Of a stretch of DNA of 64,000 bases, positions 8,359 through 16,434 are shown in pieces (position 1 is the stretch's first letter; every line of letters starts with the position of its first letter). Location: positions 434,001 through 498,000 of the forward strand of contig NZ_QLZQ01000001.1 of the NCBI RefSeq assembly GCF_003289925.1. Direction: 5' to 3'. Origin of the DNA: Planococcus maitriensis. Its GTDB lineage: Bacteria; Bacillota; Bacilli; Bacillales_A; Planococcaceae. The notes under the pieces were generated by a model. That model was not told the origin of the DNA, searched no databases, and saw nothing but the letters and a program-made list of their open reading frames with translations. The position numbers and the translations under genes were made by a program.

Positions 8359-8729
8359 AAGAACAGCTGAAGCCGGATCCAAGCGTTTGGCTCGAAGGCG
8401 AACTCCCGCAGCGGGGTGAGACCGCAGTGATTGCAGGGTTGGAGCAATGGATCCGCAAGCAGCTGGAACAGCAATGCCCGGAACAGGACATAATAGCGGC
8501 GATCCGTGAACTCGCGGAAAGCGCCGGCGACCGCATCTGGATTTTGACCGATATCAGCCGGGGCATCGTGCCGATCGATCCGCTTGAACGCGAATGGCGC
8601 GACGTCACCGGACGGAGCTATCAGTATCTATTCGGCAAGGCGCAGCACATCACACGCATCTGGTACGGCATACCGCAAACAATCAAAGGAGATGGTCGAG
8701 ATGAATATTTACACGAAAACTGGGGATAA
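8310..8729 (+). CDS. CobU-like P-loop protein, degenerate paralog of unknown role
   Basis: A 139-residue protein that I recognise as CobU-related. The N-terminus MHIVFGGAFNGKRKYVKEQL has a P-loop in which the usual Ser/Thr after GK is Arg. The C-terminal part ILTDISRGIVPIDPLEREW, RDVTGRSYQYLF and WYGIPQTIK matches the CobU ending (usually NEVGxGIVP...RDxxGRxNQ...SGIP). It lacks the middle region with the guanylated His and is about 45 residues shorter than cobU at 6471. It is translationally embedded between cobC and the adenosyltransferase gene, overlapping both. It could be a regulatory partner, a kinase for another step such as threonine phosphorylation, or a decaying duplicate. Confidence 0.72.
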   Translation: MHIVFGGAFNGKRKYVKEQLKPDPSVWLEGELPQRGETAVIAGLEQWIRKQLEQQCPEQDIIAAIRELAESAGDRIWILTDISRGIVPIDPLEREWRDVTGRSYQYLFGKAQHITRIWYGIPQTIKGDGRDEYLHENWG

Positions 8730-9291
8730 AGGGCAGACAGGATTGATCGGGGGGCGGACGGACAAAGACGATCCGCGCGTGGAAGCATATGGGACGATTG
8801 ATGAAGCGAATTCATTTATCGGAAAGGCGATGACAGAACTCGACCGCGGCATCTTCGGCGACCTACTGGAAGATTTGCAGACGATCCAAAATGAGTTATT
8901 CGATTGCGGCGGCGATTTGGCGGATGTCCGCAACACGCCGCAATACAAGACCAATGAGGAATCGGTCAAGCAGCTGGAAAGGCGCATCGATGTCTTGATG
9001 GACGAACCGCCGCTTCTTGAGCGCTTCATCCTTCCGGGAGGCACGCCTGCTGCAGCGACTTTGCATATCGCGCGCACGACTACACGCCGGGCGGAGCGCC
9101 AGACCGTCAGCCTGGCTAAAGCCGGCGAGGAATTCCCGGCGGTCATCCAACGCTATTTGAACCGTTTGTCCGACTATCTTTTCGCGGCGGCGCGTGTTGC
9201 CAATTCGCGATTGGATGTAGCGGACAATGAATATGTGCGCAGTGCCAAAGTCTTCAAGGACGGCGGGCGTTCGAAAAAGCGGGAGGAATGA
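8701..9291 (+). CDS. PduO-type corrinoid adenosyltransferase (YvqK family)
   Basis: A 196-residue ATP:cob(I)alamin adenosyltransferase that adds the 5'-deoxyadenosyl ligand required by AdoCbl enzymes such as IcmF downstream. The ATP-binding N-terminus MNIYTKTGDKGQTGLIGG is intact, followed by VEAYGTIDEANSFIG, the FILPGGTPAAATLHIARTTT segment and the RYLNRLSDYLFAAAR signature. AAAGGAGATG lies upstream of the ATG at 8701, which overlaps the CobU-like gene by 29 bases. Confidence 0.95.
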   Translation: MNIYTKTGDKGQTGLIGGRTDKDDPRVEAYGTIDEANSFIGKAMTELDRGIFGDLLEDLQTIQNELFDCGGDLADVRNTPQYKTNEESVKQLERRIDVLMDEPPLLERFILPGGTPAAATLHIARTTTRRAERQTVSLAKAGEEFPAVIQRYLNRLSDYLFAAARVANSRLDVADNEYVRSAKVFKDGGRSKKREE

Positions 9292-9293
9292 CA

Positions 9294-9767
9294 ATGAAGA
9301 CACAACACATTGCCCTTGCCGCTATTTTTATCAGCTTGTCCGCAATCGGCGGAATGGTGAAAATTCCGCTCGGCATCGCGTCGATTGCGCTCGATGCCAT
9401 GCCGGCGCTCGTTGCCGCGCTGTTTCTCACAGCACCGCTTGCCGGTTTTATCGCTGCTGCGGGCCATTTACTATCAGCCTTGTTCGGCGGCATGCCGCTC
9501 GGCCCGTTTCATCTATTGATCGCGCTTGAGATGTTCGCGGTCGTCTGGCTGTTCGCGAAACTGCATAGAAACGGCAAGATGTGGTTGAAATGGGGAGCAT
9601 TCATTATCGGAAACGGCGTGTTGGCGGCCGTGCCGTTTTATTTCTTGCTGTCCCCCGCCTTTTTCTATGCCTCCGTCCCGGGCTTGTTGCTGGCTGCTTC
9701 GATTAATGCCGCAGCTGCGATACTCGTCGCCGCGTTCGTCACGGAAGCGGCAAGGAAATTTGCCTGA
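9294..9767 (+). CDS. ECF transporter S component, probably for alpha-ribazole (CblT-like)
   Basis: A roughly 157-residue, five-to-six-helix membrane protein of the energy-coupling-factor substrate-binding type: TQHIALAAIFISLSAIGG, IPLGIASIALDAMPALVAAL, HLLSALFGGMPLGPFHLLIA and a C-terminal AAAILVAAFVTEA. The ATG at 9294 is 7 bases after GGGAGG; the ATG at 9288 is too close. In Listeria, CblT imports alpha-ribazole and CblS phosphorylates it, bypassing CobT. The adjacent CblS-like gene and the absence of cobT here support that role. A cobalamin or cobinamide S component is the alternative. Confidence 0.78.
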   Translation: MKTQHIALAAIFISLSAIGGMVKIPLGIASIALDAMPALVAALFLTAPLAGFIAAAGHLLSALFGGMPLGPFHLLIALEMFAVVWLFAKLHRNGKMWLKWGAFIIGNGVLAAVPFYFLLSPAFFYASVPGLLLAASINAAAAILVAAFVTEAARKFA

Positions 9768-10441
9768 TGCGCAACGAATTGATGGTTGATGGGATGGTCA
9801 TCACAACGGATAATTCAGCGGCCATCGGGGAAAAGGCGGACGACTTCGTGCATGTGCCGGACGAAATCGCCGCGAAGTTCGCCGCGCGCGTGGCATTGGC
9901 TGAACAATGGGCAGCTGGAGGGGAAGCAACTGCCATCCTGCTCCATAATTTCAGCGGTGAAGAGCACTGGCCGCGTTATGTCTCGGGCATCACGCAATTA
10001 TTTTCCGAGCTGGATCTGCCGGTACCGCCTGTGTCAGGAAGTACTGAAAGCAATATGGAGACTTTGCAATCGGCGCTTGCGGTGACCATGATCGGTCGAC
10101 GGGCTCGAACGCTCGCTGATCCTTATGAGCTGGAATGGTTTATGTATGGAGAACCGCTCGTCGGGGAAGCGGTCCTTAATCACCCCGAGCGGATTGCTGA
10201 TTTGCGGATCGTGAAGAACGCACTCGACCGCAATCAAGTCGAGCGCATCTGGCCGATTGGGTCAGGGGGAATCGAGCGGGAAGCGGAAAAGCTGTTCGGC
10301 CGCAGGATGCCGCTATCCCGATGGATTTCTAGAGAAGCGTCGGGCGGCCCTGCTACTTGCCTGTTGATCGGTGTCAGAACAGGCAAGGTTCCGGAAGCGA
10401 AGCATATTTTCGGAAAGTATTTCCGTGAATTGATCAACTAG
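9767..10441 (+). CDS. Alpha-ribazole kinase-like protein (CblS-like)
   Basis: A 224-residue protein with an AIR-synthase/PurM-like N-terminal half: ELMVDGMVITTDNSAAIGEK, DFVHVPDEIAAKFAARVALAEQW and TAILLHNFSGEEHWPRYVSGI, then STESNMETLQSALAVTMIG. CblS of Listeria and Geobacillus phosphorylates alpha-ribazole to alpha-ribazole phosphate for CobS. The identification is from memory of that family plus context (directly after the S component, overlapping it by one stop/start, last gene of the B12 operon). An intrinsic terminator follows 6 bases after the stop. Confidence 0.72.
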   Translation: MRNELMVDGMVITTDNSAAIGEKADDFVHVPDEIAAKFAARVALAEQWAAGGEATAILLHNFSGEEHWPRYVSGITQLFSELDLPVPPVSGSTESNMETLQSALAVTMIGRRARTLADPYELEWFMYGEPLVGEAVLNHPERIADLRIVKNALDRNQVERIWPIGSGGIEREAEKLFGRRMPLSRWISREASGGPATCLLIGVRTGKVPEAKHIFGKYFRELIN

Positions 10442-10447
10442 CACCTC

Positions 10448-10473
10448 AGCCGCCAAACCAGCGGCTTTTTTTT
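10448..10473 (+). terminator. Terminator of the cobalamin salvage operon
   Basis: AGCCGC (10448-10453) and GCGGCT (10461-10466) with a 7-base loop, followed by seven Ts. It closes the twelve-gene operon. Confidence 0.92.
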
Positions 10474-10637
10474 ATGGGAAAACAAAATGCGTACAGCTCT
10501 AAAAGTCCATTTCAGCCGAAAATGAGGAGGCTATTTAAAAATAATTGCTTCAATTGTTTCGGGCGTGCAGGAATGCGGTGGGAGTGTGTGGAATATCAGT
10601 TATTGGAAATTATATTTTGGCAGCTTGCAGATTTCTA

Positions 10638-10666
10638 TTGACTGAATGCTCATTCACTTTTAAACT
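10638..10666 (+). promoter_or_regulatory. fadF promoter with an embedded FadR-type operator
   Basis: The -35 TTGACT (10638-10643) and -10 TAAACT (10661-10666) are 17 bases apart. The spacer contains TGAATGCTCATTCA (10643-10656), an inverted repeat TGAATG-CT-CATTCA. This resembles the operator of the Bacillus TetR-type FadR (TGAATGANTANTCATTCA), which represses fatty acid degradation genes until long-chain acyl-CoA appears. The rest of the 10,474-10,754 gap is AT-rich with no other feature seen. Confidence 0.72.
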
Positions 10667-10754
10667 GGAACATAGTATCGACATTCTGCCACAGTTCACG
10701 TAAACTTTGGATTAGAATCGAGGATTTACACATTCAACAAGGGGGGACTACACG

Positions 10755-12896
10755 ATGGAGTTTTTGCTCATCGCTAACTGGGTTTTATTTATACTTGTAA
10801 CCGCTTACGCTGTTTACTTGTTCATCTACTTGCTGAAGTCGCGCTATGACTATATCAAGCTCGGCAAAAAAGTGGATTTTGAAGAAAACTTCAATGAACG
10901 GGTCCGCAAAGTAATGGTCAACGTATTCGGCCAGAAAAAATTATTGAAAGACAAAAAGAGCGGCGCGATACACGTGATGTTCTTCTATGGCTTCCTGCTT
11001 GTGCAGGCAAGTGCCATCGATTTCATCATCAAAGGCTTGTCGCCGGATTCGCATTTGCCGCTCGGCCCATTGTATCCGGCATTTACTTTATTCCAGGAAT
11101 TCGTGACCTTGACGATCCTGGTCGCTGTCGTATGGGCATTCTACAGACGCTATATCGAGAAATTGGTCCGTTTGAAGCGCGGCTGGAAATCGGGGCTGGT
11201 CTTGATATTCATCGGCGGTTTGATGGTCACGGTTCTTGTCGGGAACGGCATGAGCATGATCTGGCATGGCCATGAAGGGGCTTGGACAGAACCAGTCGCA
11301 AGCGTCATCGCAGCGGCATTCGCTTGGCTGCCGGAAACGGCTGCGGCGGCCATCTTCTACATTATGTGGTGGGCGCATCTATTGTTCCTATTGACATTCT
11401 TGGTCTACGTTCCGCAATCGAAGCACGCCCACTTAATCTTCGGGCCGGTCAACACATGGTTCCACCGTTTGGATCATGTCGGCCGCTTGAAGCCGATTAA
11501 TTTCGAGGATATGGAAGAAGAAAATGAAGAAGATCCAGACGCCATGCCGACATTCGGCGTCGGGAAAATCACCGATTTCACGCAAGCACAGATGATCGAT
11601 TTCTACGCATGCGTAGAATGCGGGCGCTGCACGAATATGTGCCCGGCTACCGGAACCGGCAAAATGCTGTCGCCGATGGACCTGATTACTAAACTCCGTG
11701 ACAACCTGACGAACACGGGTGCTGTCATGACCCAGAAAAAACCGTGGGTGCCAGCGATGGCATTCAGCAATACGCAAGGAAACCAATTGGCGATGGCTGC
11801 AGGTGCTGAAGGCATCTCAATCGATGAACTTTACAGCCCGAGCTTGATCGGTGACGTAATCACTGAAGAAGAAATCTGGGCTTGTACGACATGCCGCAAC
11901 TGTGAAGATCAATGCCCGGTCATGAACGAACACGTCGACAAAATCATCGACCTTCGCCGTTACCTGGTCATGACGGAAGGCAAGATGGATAAAGACGCAC
12001 AACGCGCCATGACCAACATTGAAAAACAAGGCAATCCATGGGGCTTGAACCGCAAGGAAAAAGAAAACTGGAGAGACGCTCGCCCGGATATCTCGATCCC
12101 GACGGTCAAAGAAGTCAGCAAAGCCGGAGAAGAGTTCGAGTACTTGTTCTGGGTCGGTTCGATGGGCTCATTCGACAACCGTTCACAGAAAATCGCGCTT
12201 TCCTTTGCACGCTTGATGAATGAAGCAGGCGTCAAATTCGCGATTCTCGGCAACAAAGAAAAGAACTCCGGCGATACACCGCGCCGCCTCGGGAACGAAT
12301 TCCTATTCCAGGAACTCGCGGCTGCCAATATCAAGGAATTCGAAAAAGCAGGCGTGACGAAAATCGTTACGATCGATCCGCATGCTTATAATATCTTCAA
12401 AAACGAATATCCTGATTTCGGCTTTGAAGCGGAAGTCTATCACCATACAGAAATGCTCTTTGACCTTGTCCAGCAAGGCAAGTTGAAGCCGCAGCATGCA
12501 GTGAACGAGAAAATCACGTTCCATGATTCCTGCTATCTCGGCCGTTACAACGATGTCTACGATGCGCCGCGTGAAATCCTCAAAGCGATCGAAGGCGTCG
12601 AGCTCGTGGAAATGAAACGCAATCGCCAGGACGGCATGTGCTGTGGAGCCGGCGGCGGCCTCATGTGGATGGAAGAAGACGCCGGGCACCGCGTCAACGT
12701 TGCCCGCACCGAGCAGGCGCTTGAAGTGAGTCCGACCATGATTTCATCCGGCTGCCCATACTGCTTGACGATGCTGTCAGATGGAACGAAAGCGAAAGAA
12801 GTCGAAGAGCAAGTCGGCACATATGATGTCGCTGAACTACTCGAGATGGCCGTTCTTGGAAAAAACACACCGCCAGTTGAGGAGATCGTGCAATAA
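10755..12896 (+). CDS. fadF: FadF-type iron-sulfur membrane oxidoreductase
   Basis: A 713-residue protein with an N-terminal membrane domain of about six helices like a nitrate-reductase gamma subunit (residues 1-260), two 4Fe-4S clusters (CVECGRCTNMCP from residue 286, CTTCRNCEDQCP from 377), and two CCG domains of the heterodisulfide-reductase type (HDSCYLGRYNDVYDAPR; CCGAGGGLMW near 630). In B. subtilis fadF (ywjF) lies with acdA and is repressed by FadR; it is thought to pass electrons from acyl-CoA dehydrogenase/ETF to quinone. GGGGGGA lies upstream of the ATG. The FadR-like operator and the neighbouring dehydrogenases agree. Confidence 0.92.
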   Translation: MEFLLIANWVLFILVTAYAVYLFIYLLKSRYDYIKLGKKVDFEENFNERVRKVMVNVFGQKKLLKDKKSGAIHVMFFYGFLLVQASAIDFIIKGLSPDSHLPLGPLYPAFTLFQEFVTLTILVAVVWAFYRRYIEKLVRLKRGWKSGLVLIFIGGLMVTVLVGNGMSMIWHGHEGAWTEPVASVIAAAFAWLPETAAAAIFYIMWWAHLLFLLTFLVYVPQSKHAHLIFGPVNTWFHRLDHVGRLKPINFEDMEEENEEDPDAMPTFGVGKITDFTQAQMIDFYACVECGRCTNMCPATGTGKMLSPMDLITKLRDNLTNTGAVMTQKKPWVPAMAFSNTQGNQLAMAAGAEGISIDELYSPSLIGDVITEEEIWACTTCRNCEDQCPVMNEHVDKIIDLRRYLVMTEGKMDKDAQRAMTNIEKQGNPWGLNRKEKENWRDARPDISIPTVKEVSKAGEEFEYLFWVGSMGSFDNRSQKIALSFARLMNEAGVKFAILGNKEKNSGDTPRRLGNEFLFQELAAANIKEFEKAGVTKIVTIDPHAYNIFKNEYPDFGFEAEVYHHTEMLFDLVQQGKLKPQHAVNEKITFHDSCYLGRYNDVYDAPREILKAIEGVELVEMKRNRQDGMCCGAGGGLMWMEEDAGHRVNVARTEQALEVSPTMISSGCPYCLTMLSDGTKAKEVEEQVGTYDVAELLEMAVLGKNTPPVEEIVQ

Positions 12897-12950
12897 ATAG
12901 ATTTGCCAACTGACAGAAAATTGAGTAGAATAACAGCATAGAGAAAAAAG

Positions 12951-12976
12951 AAGGGAGTGCTACACTCCCTTTTCTT
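12951..12976 (+). terminator. Terminator after fadF
   Basis: AAGGGAGTG / CACTCCCTT with a 3-base loop, followed by TTCTTATG. The T tract is short but the stem is perfect. Confidence 0.8.
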
Positions 12977-12987
12977 ATGTAAACAAG

Positions 12988-13007
12988 CCGAGCGAGCGTT
13001 CAGTCAA
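12988..13007 (-). promoter_or_regulatory. Candidate TetR operator upstream of the acyl-CoA operon
   Basis: Read on the minus strand, the segment TTGACTGAACGCTCGCTCGG matches the fadF operator region (10638-10657) at 15 of 20 positions, including the shared TTGACTGAA and GCTC blocks. The palindrome is poorer here. It lies upstream of the thiolase gene whose operon encodes its own TetR regulator. Confidence 0.35.
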
Positions 13008-13008
13008 C

Positions 13009-13153
13009 CAAGAAAAGCAAAAACAGCCGTTTAGGTTCGACAGGCATAAGACGGGATGGCGAAGTGGCGCTATTTGCCACACAGCCGGGTTGGCTTATGA
13101 CCCGAGAACCTGGCTGGAATTTGCTAGACATCAAGAAAAGCAAAAACAGCCGT
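13009..13153 (+). repeat. Structured ~122-bp dispersed repeat, one unit plus start of a second
   Basis: A 22-base segment beginning CAAGAAAAGC recurs exactly at 13009-13030 and 13132-13153, giving a 123-base unit followed by a truncated second unit. The unit folds as CAGCC 13024-13028 with GGCTG 13112-13116, AGGTTC 13033-13038 with GAACCT 13106-13111, and CATAAG 13045-13050 with CTTATG 13094-13099. The first two stems differ in sequence from the copy at 791 yet still pair. It fills most of the gap between fadF and the thiolase gene. Confidence 0.87.
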
Positions 13154-13214
13154 CAGGGCTGAAAAAATTTTAGGCATTATGAAAACGTTTCCAAAAACCG
13201 AGGAGGAATTCAAA

Positions 13215-14408
13215 ATGGCAAAAACGGTCATCATTGATGGTGCACGCACAGCATTCGGGAAATTCGGCGGTGCACTCAGTTCATTCACCGCAAGCGACCT
13301 TGGGGCAGCGGCTATCAAGGAAGCACTGCAACGGGCGCAAATAAGTCCTGAAGATGTACAGGAAGTCATCATGGGCAATGTCCTTCAGGCGGGCCAAGGG
13401 CAAATCCCTTCCCGCCAAGCAGCTTATAAAGCAGGCATCCCATACAATGTGAAATCCGAAACAATCAATAAAGTGTGTGCATCCGGTTTGCGCTCAGTCA
13501 CTTTGGCGGACCAGATCATCCGCTTGGGAGACGAGGAATTGATCGTCGCAGGCGGCATGGAATCGATGTCGAACGCACCGTATTATTTGCCGAAAGCACG
13601 CTTCGGCCTGCGCATGGGCGATTCACAAGTCATTGACGGCATGGTCCACGACGGCCTGTCGTGCTCATTCCATCCGGACAAAGTGCATATGGGCACCTAC
13701 GGCAACTCGACAGCGGAAGAATTCGAATTGACACGTGAACGGCAAGACGAATGGTCAGCACGCTCGCATGAACGCGCATTGAAATCACGCGCTCATTTCG
13801 CAGAGGAAATTACGCCGATCGAAGTGCCGCAGCGTAAAGGCGACCCGGTCATCGTCGACCAGGATGAAGCGCCGCGTGAAGGGACAACTACAGAAGTGCT
13901 GGCGAAACTCCGTCCGGCATTCGGAAAAGACGGAACGATCACAGCCGGGAACGCACCGGGCATCAATGACGGGGCTGCAGCACTTGTGTTGATGAGCGAA
14001 GAACGCGCCCAAAAAGACGGGAAATCCGTATTGGCCCATGTAATCGCACACACAGAAGTTGCGGTCGAGCCGCATCGTTTCCCGGAAACACCAGGAATCG
14101 TCATCAACGATTTACTGAAGAAAACAGGCAAAGCATTGGAAGAAATCGATTTGTTTGAAATCAACGAGGCATTCGCTGCCGTGGCGCTCGCAAGTTCGAA
14201 AATTGCCGGGCTAGATGAAGAGAAAGTCAACGTCAACGGCGGGTCCGTCGCACTTGGCCACCCAATCGGGGCAAGCGGGGCGCGCATTATCTTGACGCTC
14301 GCTTACGAATTGAAACGCCGCGGAGGCGGCATCGGGATTGCCGCAATCTGTTCAGGCGGCGGGCAAGGCGATGCAGTGATGATCGAAGTACCGAAGGAGG
14401 AAAACTAA
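13215..14408 (+). CDS. Acetyl-CoA C-acetyltransferase (thiolase)
   Basis: A 397-residue thiolase II catalysing acetoacetyl-CoA + CoA to and from two acetyl-CoA. The nucleophile is Cys88 in [10 protein letters not shown]; the other active-site motifs are [17 protein letters not shown] (His) and [10 protein letters not shown] (Cys). The ATG at 13215 follows AGGAGGAA; an upstream ATG at 13179 in frame lacks a ribosome site. First gene of a six-gene acyl-CoA operon ending with IcmF. The homolog in B. subtilis is mmgA or yhfS; exact orthology is not settled from the sequence alone. Confidence 0.94.
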   Translation: MAKTVIIDGARTAFGKFGGALSSFTASDLGAAAIKEALQRAQISPEDVQEVIMGNVLQAGQGQIPSRQAAYKAGIPYNVKSETINKVCASGLRSVTLADQIIRLGDEELIVAGGMESMSNAPYYLPKARFGLRMGDSQVIDGMVHDGLSCSFHPDKVHMGTYGNSTAEEFELTRERQDEWSARSHERALKSRAHFAEEITPIEVPQRKGDPVIVDQDEAPREGTTTEVLAKLRPAFGKDGTITAGNAPGINDGAAALVLMSEERAQKDGKSVLAHVIAHTEVAVEPHRFPETPGIVINDLLKKTGKALEEIDLFEINEAFAAVALASSKIAGLDEEKVNVNGGSVALGHPIGASGARIILTLAYELKRRGGGIGIAAICSGGGQGDAVMIEVPKEEN

Positions 14409-14410
14409 AC

Positions 14411-15262
14411 ATGTCTATCCAAAACGTCATGGTCATCGGAGCCGGCCAAATGGGCTCCGGTATTGCGCAAGTCTGCGCACAAGCTGGATTTAACGTAAAA
14501 CTGAACGATATGAAACAAGAAGCCTATGATCGCGGCATCGCGAACATCACGAAAAACCTATCACGTAATGTCGAAAAAGGGCGGATGACAGAAGATGAGA
14601 AATCGCAAGTGCTCGAACGCATCCAGTCTTCGTTGGACCTGAAAGATGCACACGATGTCGACATCGTCATCGAAGCGGCTGTCGAGAACATGGAAATCAA
14701 ATCGACGATCTTCAAGACTTTGGATGAAGTGGCGCCAAAGCACGCCATTCTCGCATCGAACACTTCTTCGCTTCCAATCACGGAAATCGCAGCGGCGACA
14801 ACCCGTCCGGAACAAGTCATCGGCATGCATTTCATGAACCCGGTACCGGTCATGAAATTGGTCGAAATCATCCGCGGCCTGGCGACAACCGACGAAGTGT
14901 ACCAGGCAGTCGAAGACATGACGGTGAAATTGTCGAAAACGCCAGTCGAAGTGAACGACTTCCCTGGATTCGTCTCGAACCGCATCTTAATGCCGATGAT
15001 CAACGAAGCGATCTTCACGCTCCAAGAGGGTGTCGCAACGAAAGAAGCGATCGACGAAGTGATGAAGCTCGGCATGAACCATCCGATGGGGCCGCTCCAA
15101 TTGGCTGATTTCATCGGCCTGGATACTTGCCTTTACATCATGGAAGTCCTGCATGACGGTTTCGGCGACAGCAAATACCGTCCAAGCCCGCTCCTGCGCC
15201 AATACGTGAAAGCCGGCTGGCTCGGCAAAAAGACCGGACGCGGTTTCTACGAATACAACTAA
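14411..15262 (+). CDS. 3-hydroxybutyryl-CoA dehydrogenase
   Basis: A 283-residue NAD(P)-dependent dehydrogenase of the Hbd/MmgB type. The Rossmann motif is [12 protein letters not shown] at the N-terminus, followed by the catalytic [12 protein letters not shown] and [17 protein letters not shown] segments (His in HFMNP) and [18 protein letters not shown]; the C-terminal domain has [18 protein letters not shown]. It oxidises 3-hydroxybutyryl-CoA to acetoacetyl-CoA for the thiolase encoded just upstream. The stop-to-start gap is 2 bases and GGAGG lies in the end of the thiolase gene. Confidence 0.95.
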   Translation: MSIQNVMVIGAGQMGSGIAQVCAQAGFNVKLNDMKQEAYDRGIANITKNLSRNVEKGRMTEDEKSQVLERIQSSLDLKDAHDVDIVIEAAVENMEIKSTIFKTLDEVAPKHAILASNTSSLPITEIAAATTRPEQVIGMHFMNPVPVMKLVEIIRGLATTDEVYQAVEDMTVKLSKTPVEVNDFPGFVSNRILMPMINEAIFTLQEGVATKEAIDEVMKLGMNHPMGPLQLADFIGLDTCLYIMEVLHDGFGDSKYRPSPLLRQYVKAGWLGKKTGRGFYEYN

Positions 15263-15280
15263 GACCTAGGAGGAGCCTTA

Positions 15281-16417
15281 ATGGACCTGCATTTTACAGA
15301 TGAACAATTAATGATGCGCAATATGGTGCGCGATTTTTCAAAAGAAGAAATCATGCCTTTTATCGAACGCATGGAAGAAGGCGAATTCCCGACAGAAATC
15401 ATCAAGAAGATGGGCGGCCTCGGTTTGATGGGCATCACCGCTCCTGAAAAATACGGCGGCTCGGAAATGGATTTCACATCCTATATCACAGCCATCCACG
15501 AACTGTCGAAAGCAAGCGGCGTCATCGGCGTCATCCTGTCGGTCCACACATCGGTCGGCACAAACCCGATCATGAATTTCGGGACCGAAGAGCAAATCGC
15601 CAAATACGTGCCGAAGCTAGCGAGCGGCGAGTACTTGGGCGCATTCTGCCTGACAGAGCCATCTGCCGGGTCCGACGCGGCGGGATTGAAGACAAAAGCC
15701 GTGAAAAACGGTGACCATTATGTAGTCAATGGCTCGAAAGTATTCATCACGAACGGCGGCGAAGCCGATACATACATCGTTTTCGCCTCCACAAATCCCG
15801 AAGCCGGAGCCCGCGGCGTTTCAGCGTTCATCGTTGAAAAGGATTTCCCCGGGCTGGTCATCGGGAAAGACGAGAAGAAAATGGGGCTTCACGGTTCCCG
15901 TACAGTGCAATTGACCTTCGATAATATGAAAGTGCCGGCAGAGAACCTGCTCGGCGAAGAAGGCAAAGGTTTCTCGATCGCCATGGCGAACTTGAATGCA
16001 GGCCGCATCGGCATCGCCGCGCAAGCGCTTGGCATCGCAGAAGCAGCTTACGAATATGCGGTCGCTTATGCCAAAGAACGCGAGCAATTCGGCAAGCCGA
16101 TCGCCCAGCAGCAAGGCATCGGATTCAAGCTTGCCGATATGGCGACTCAAGTCGAAGCGGCTAAATTGCTCGTCTATAACGCAGCCGATATGTACGCTAA
16201 AGGCATCGAGTGCAATAAGGAATCGTCAATGGCGAAGTTGTTCGCTTCAAAAGCGGCGATGGATATCACGACAGAAGCCATCCAAGTTTACGGCGGCTAC
16301 GGCTACACGAAAGAATATCCGGTCGAGCGTTTGTTCCGCGACGCAAAAGTGACCGAAATCTATGAAGGCACAAGTGAGATCCAACGCATCGTCATCAGCA
16401 AACAACTACTAAAATAA
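15281..16417 (+). CDS. Acyl-CoA dehydrogenase (short/branched-chain type), first copy
   Basis: A 378-residue FAD-dependent dehydrogenase introducing the alpha-beta double bond into an acyl-CoA and passing electrons to ETF. Family signatures are CLTEPSAGSDAAGLKTKA, VFITNGGEADTYIVFAST and the ending QVYGGYGYTKEYPVERLFRDAK; the catalytic base is Glu362 in YEGTSEIQR. AGGAGG precedes the ATG. It resembles butyryl- or isobutyryl-CoA dehydrogenases; the IcmF gene in the same operon favours a butyryl/isobutyryl substrate, but chain length cannot be read from the sequence here. Confidence 0.93.
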   Translation: MDLHFTDEQLMMRNMVRDFSKEEIMPFIERMEEGEFPTEIIKKMGGLGLMGITAPEKYGGSEMDFTSYITAIHELSKASGVIGVILSVHTSVGTNPIMNFGTEEQIAKYVPKLASGEYLGAFCLTEPSAGSDAAGLKTKAVKNGDHYVVNGSKVFITNGGEADTYIVFASTNPEAGARGVSAFIVEKDFPGLVIGKDEKKMGLHGSRTVQLTFDNMKVPAENLLGEEGKGFSIAMANLNAGRIGIAAQALGIAEAAYEYAVAYAKEREQFGKPIAQQQGIGFKLADMATQVEAAKLLVYNAADMYAKGIECNKESSMAKLFASKAAMDITTEAIQVYGGYGYTKEYPVERLFRDAKVTEIYEGTSEIQRIVISKQLLK

Positions 16418-16434
16418 TTGGGGGAAATTAAACA

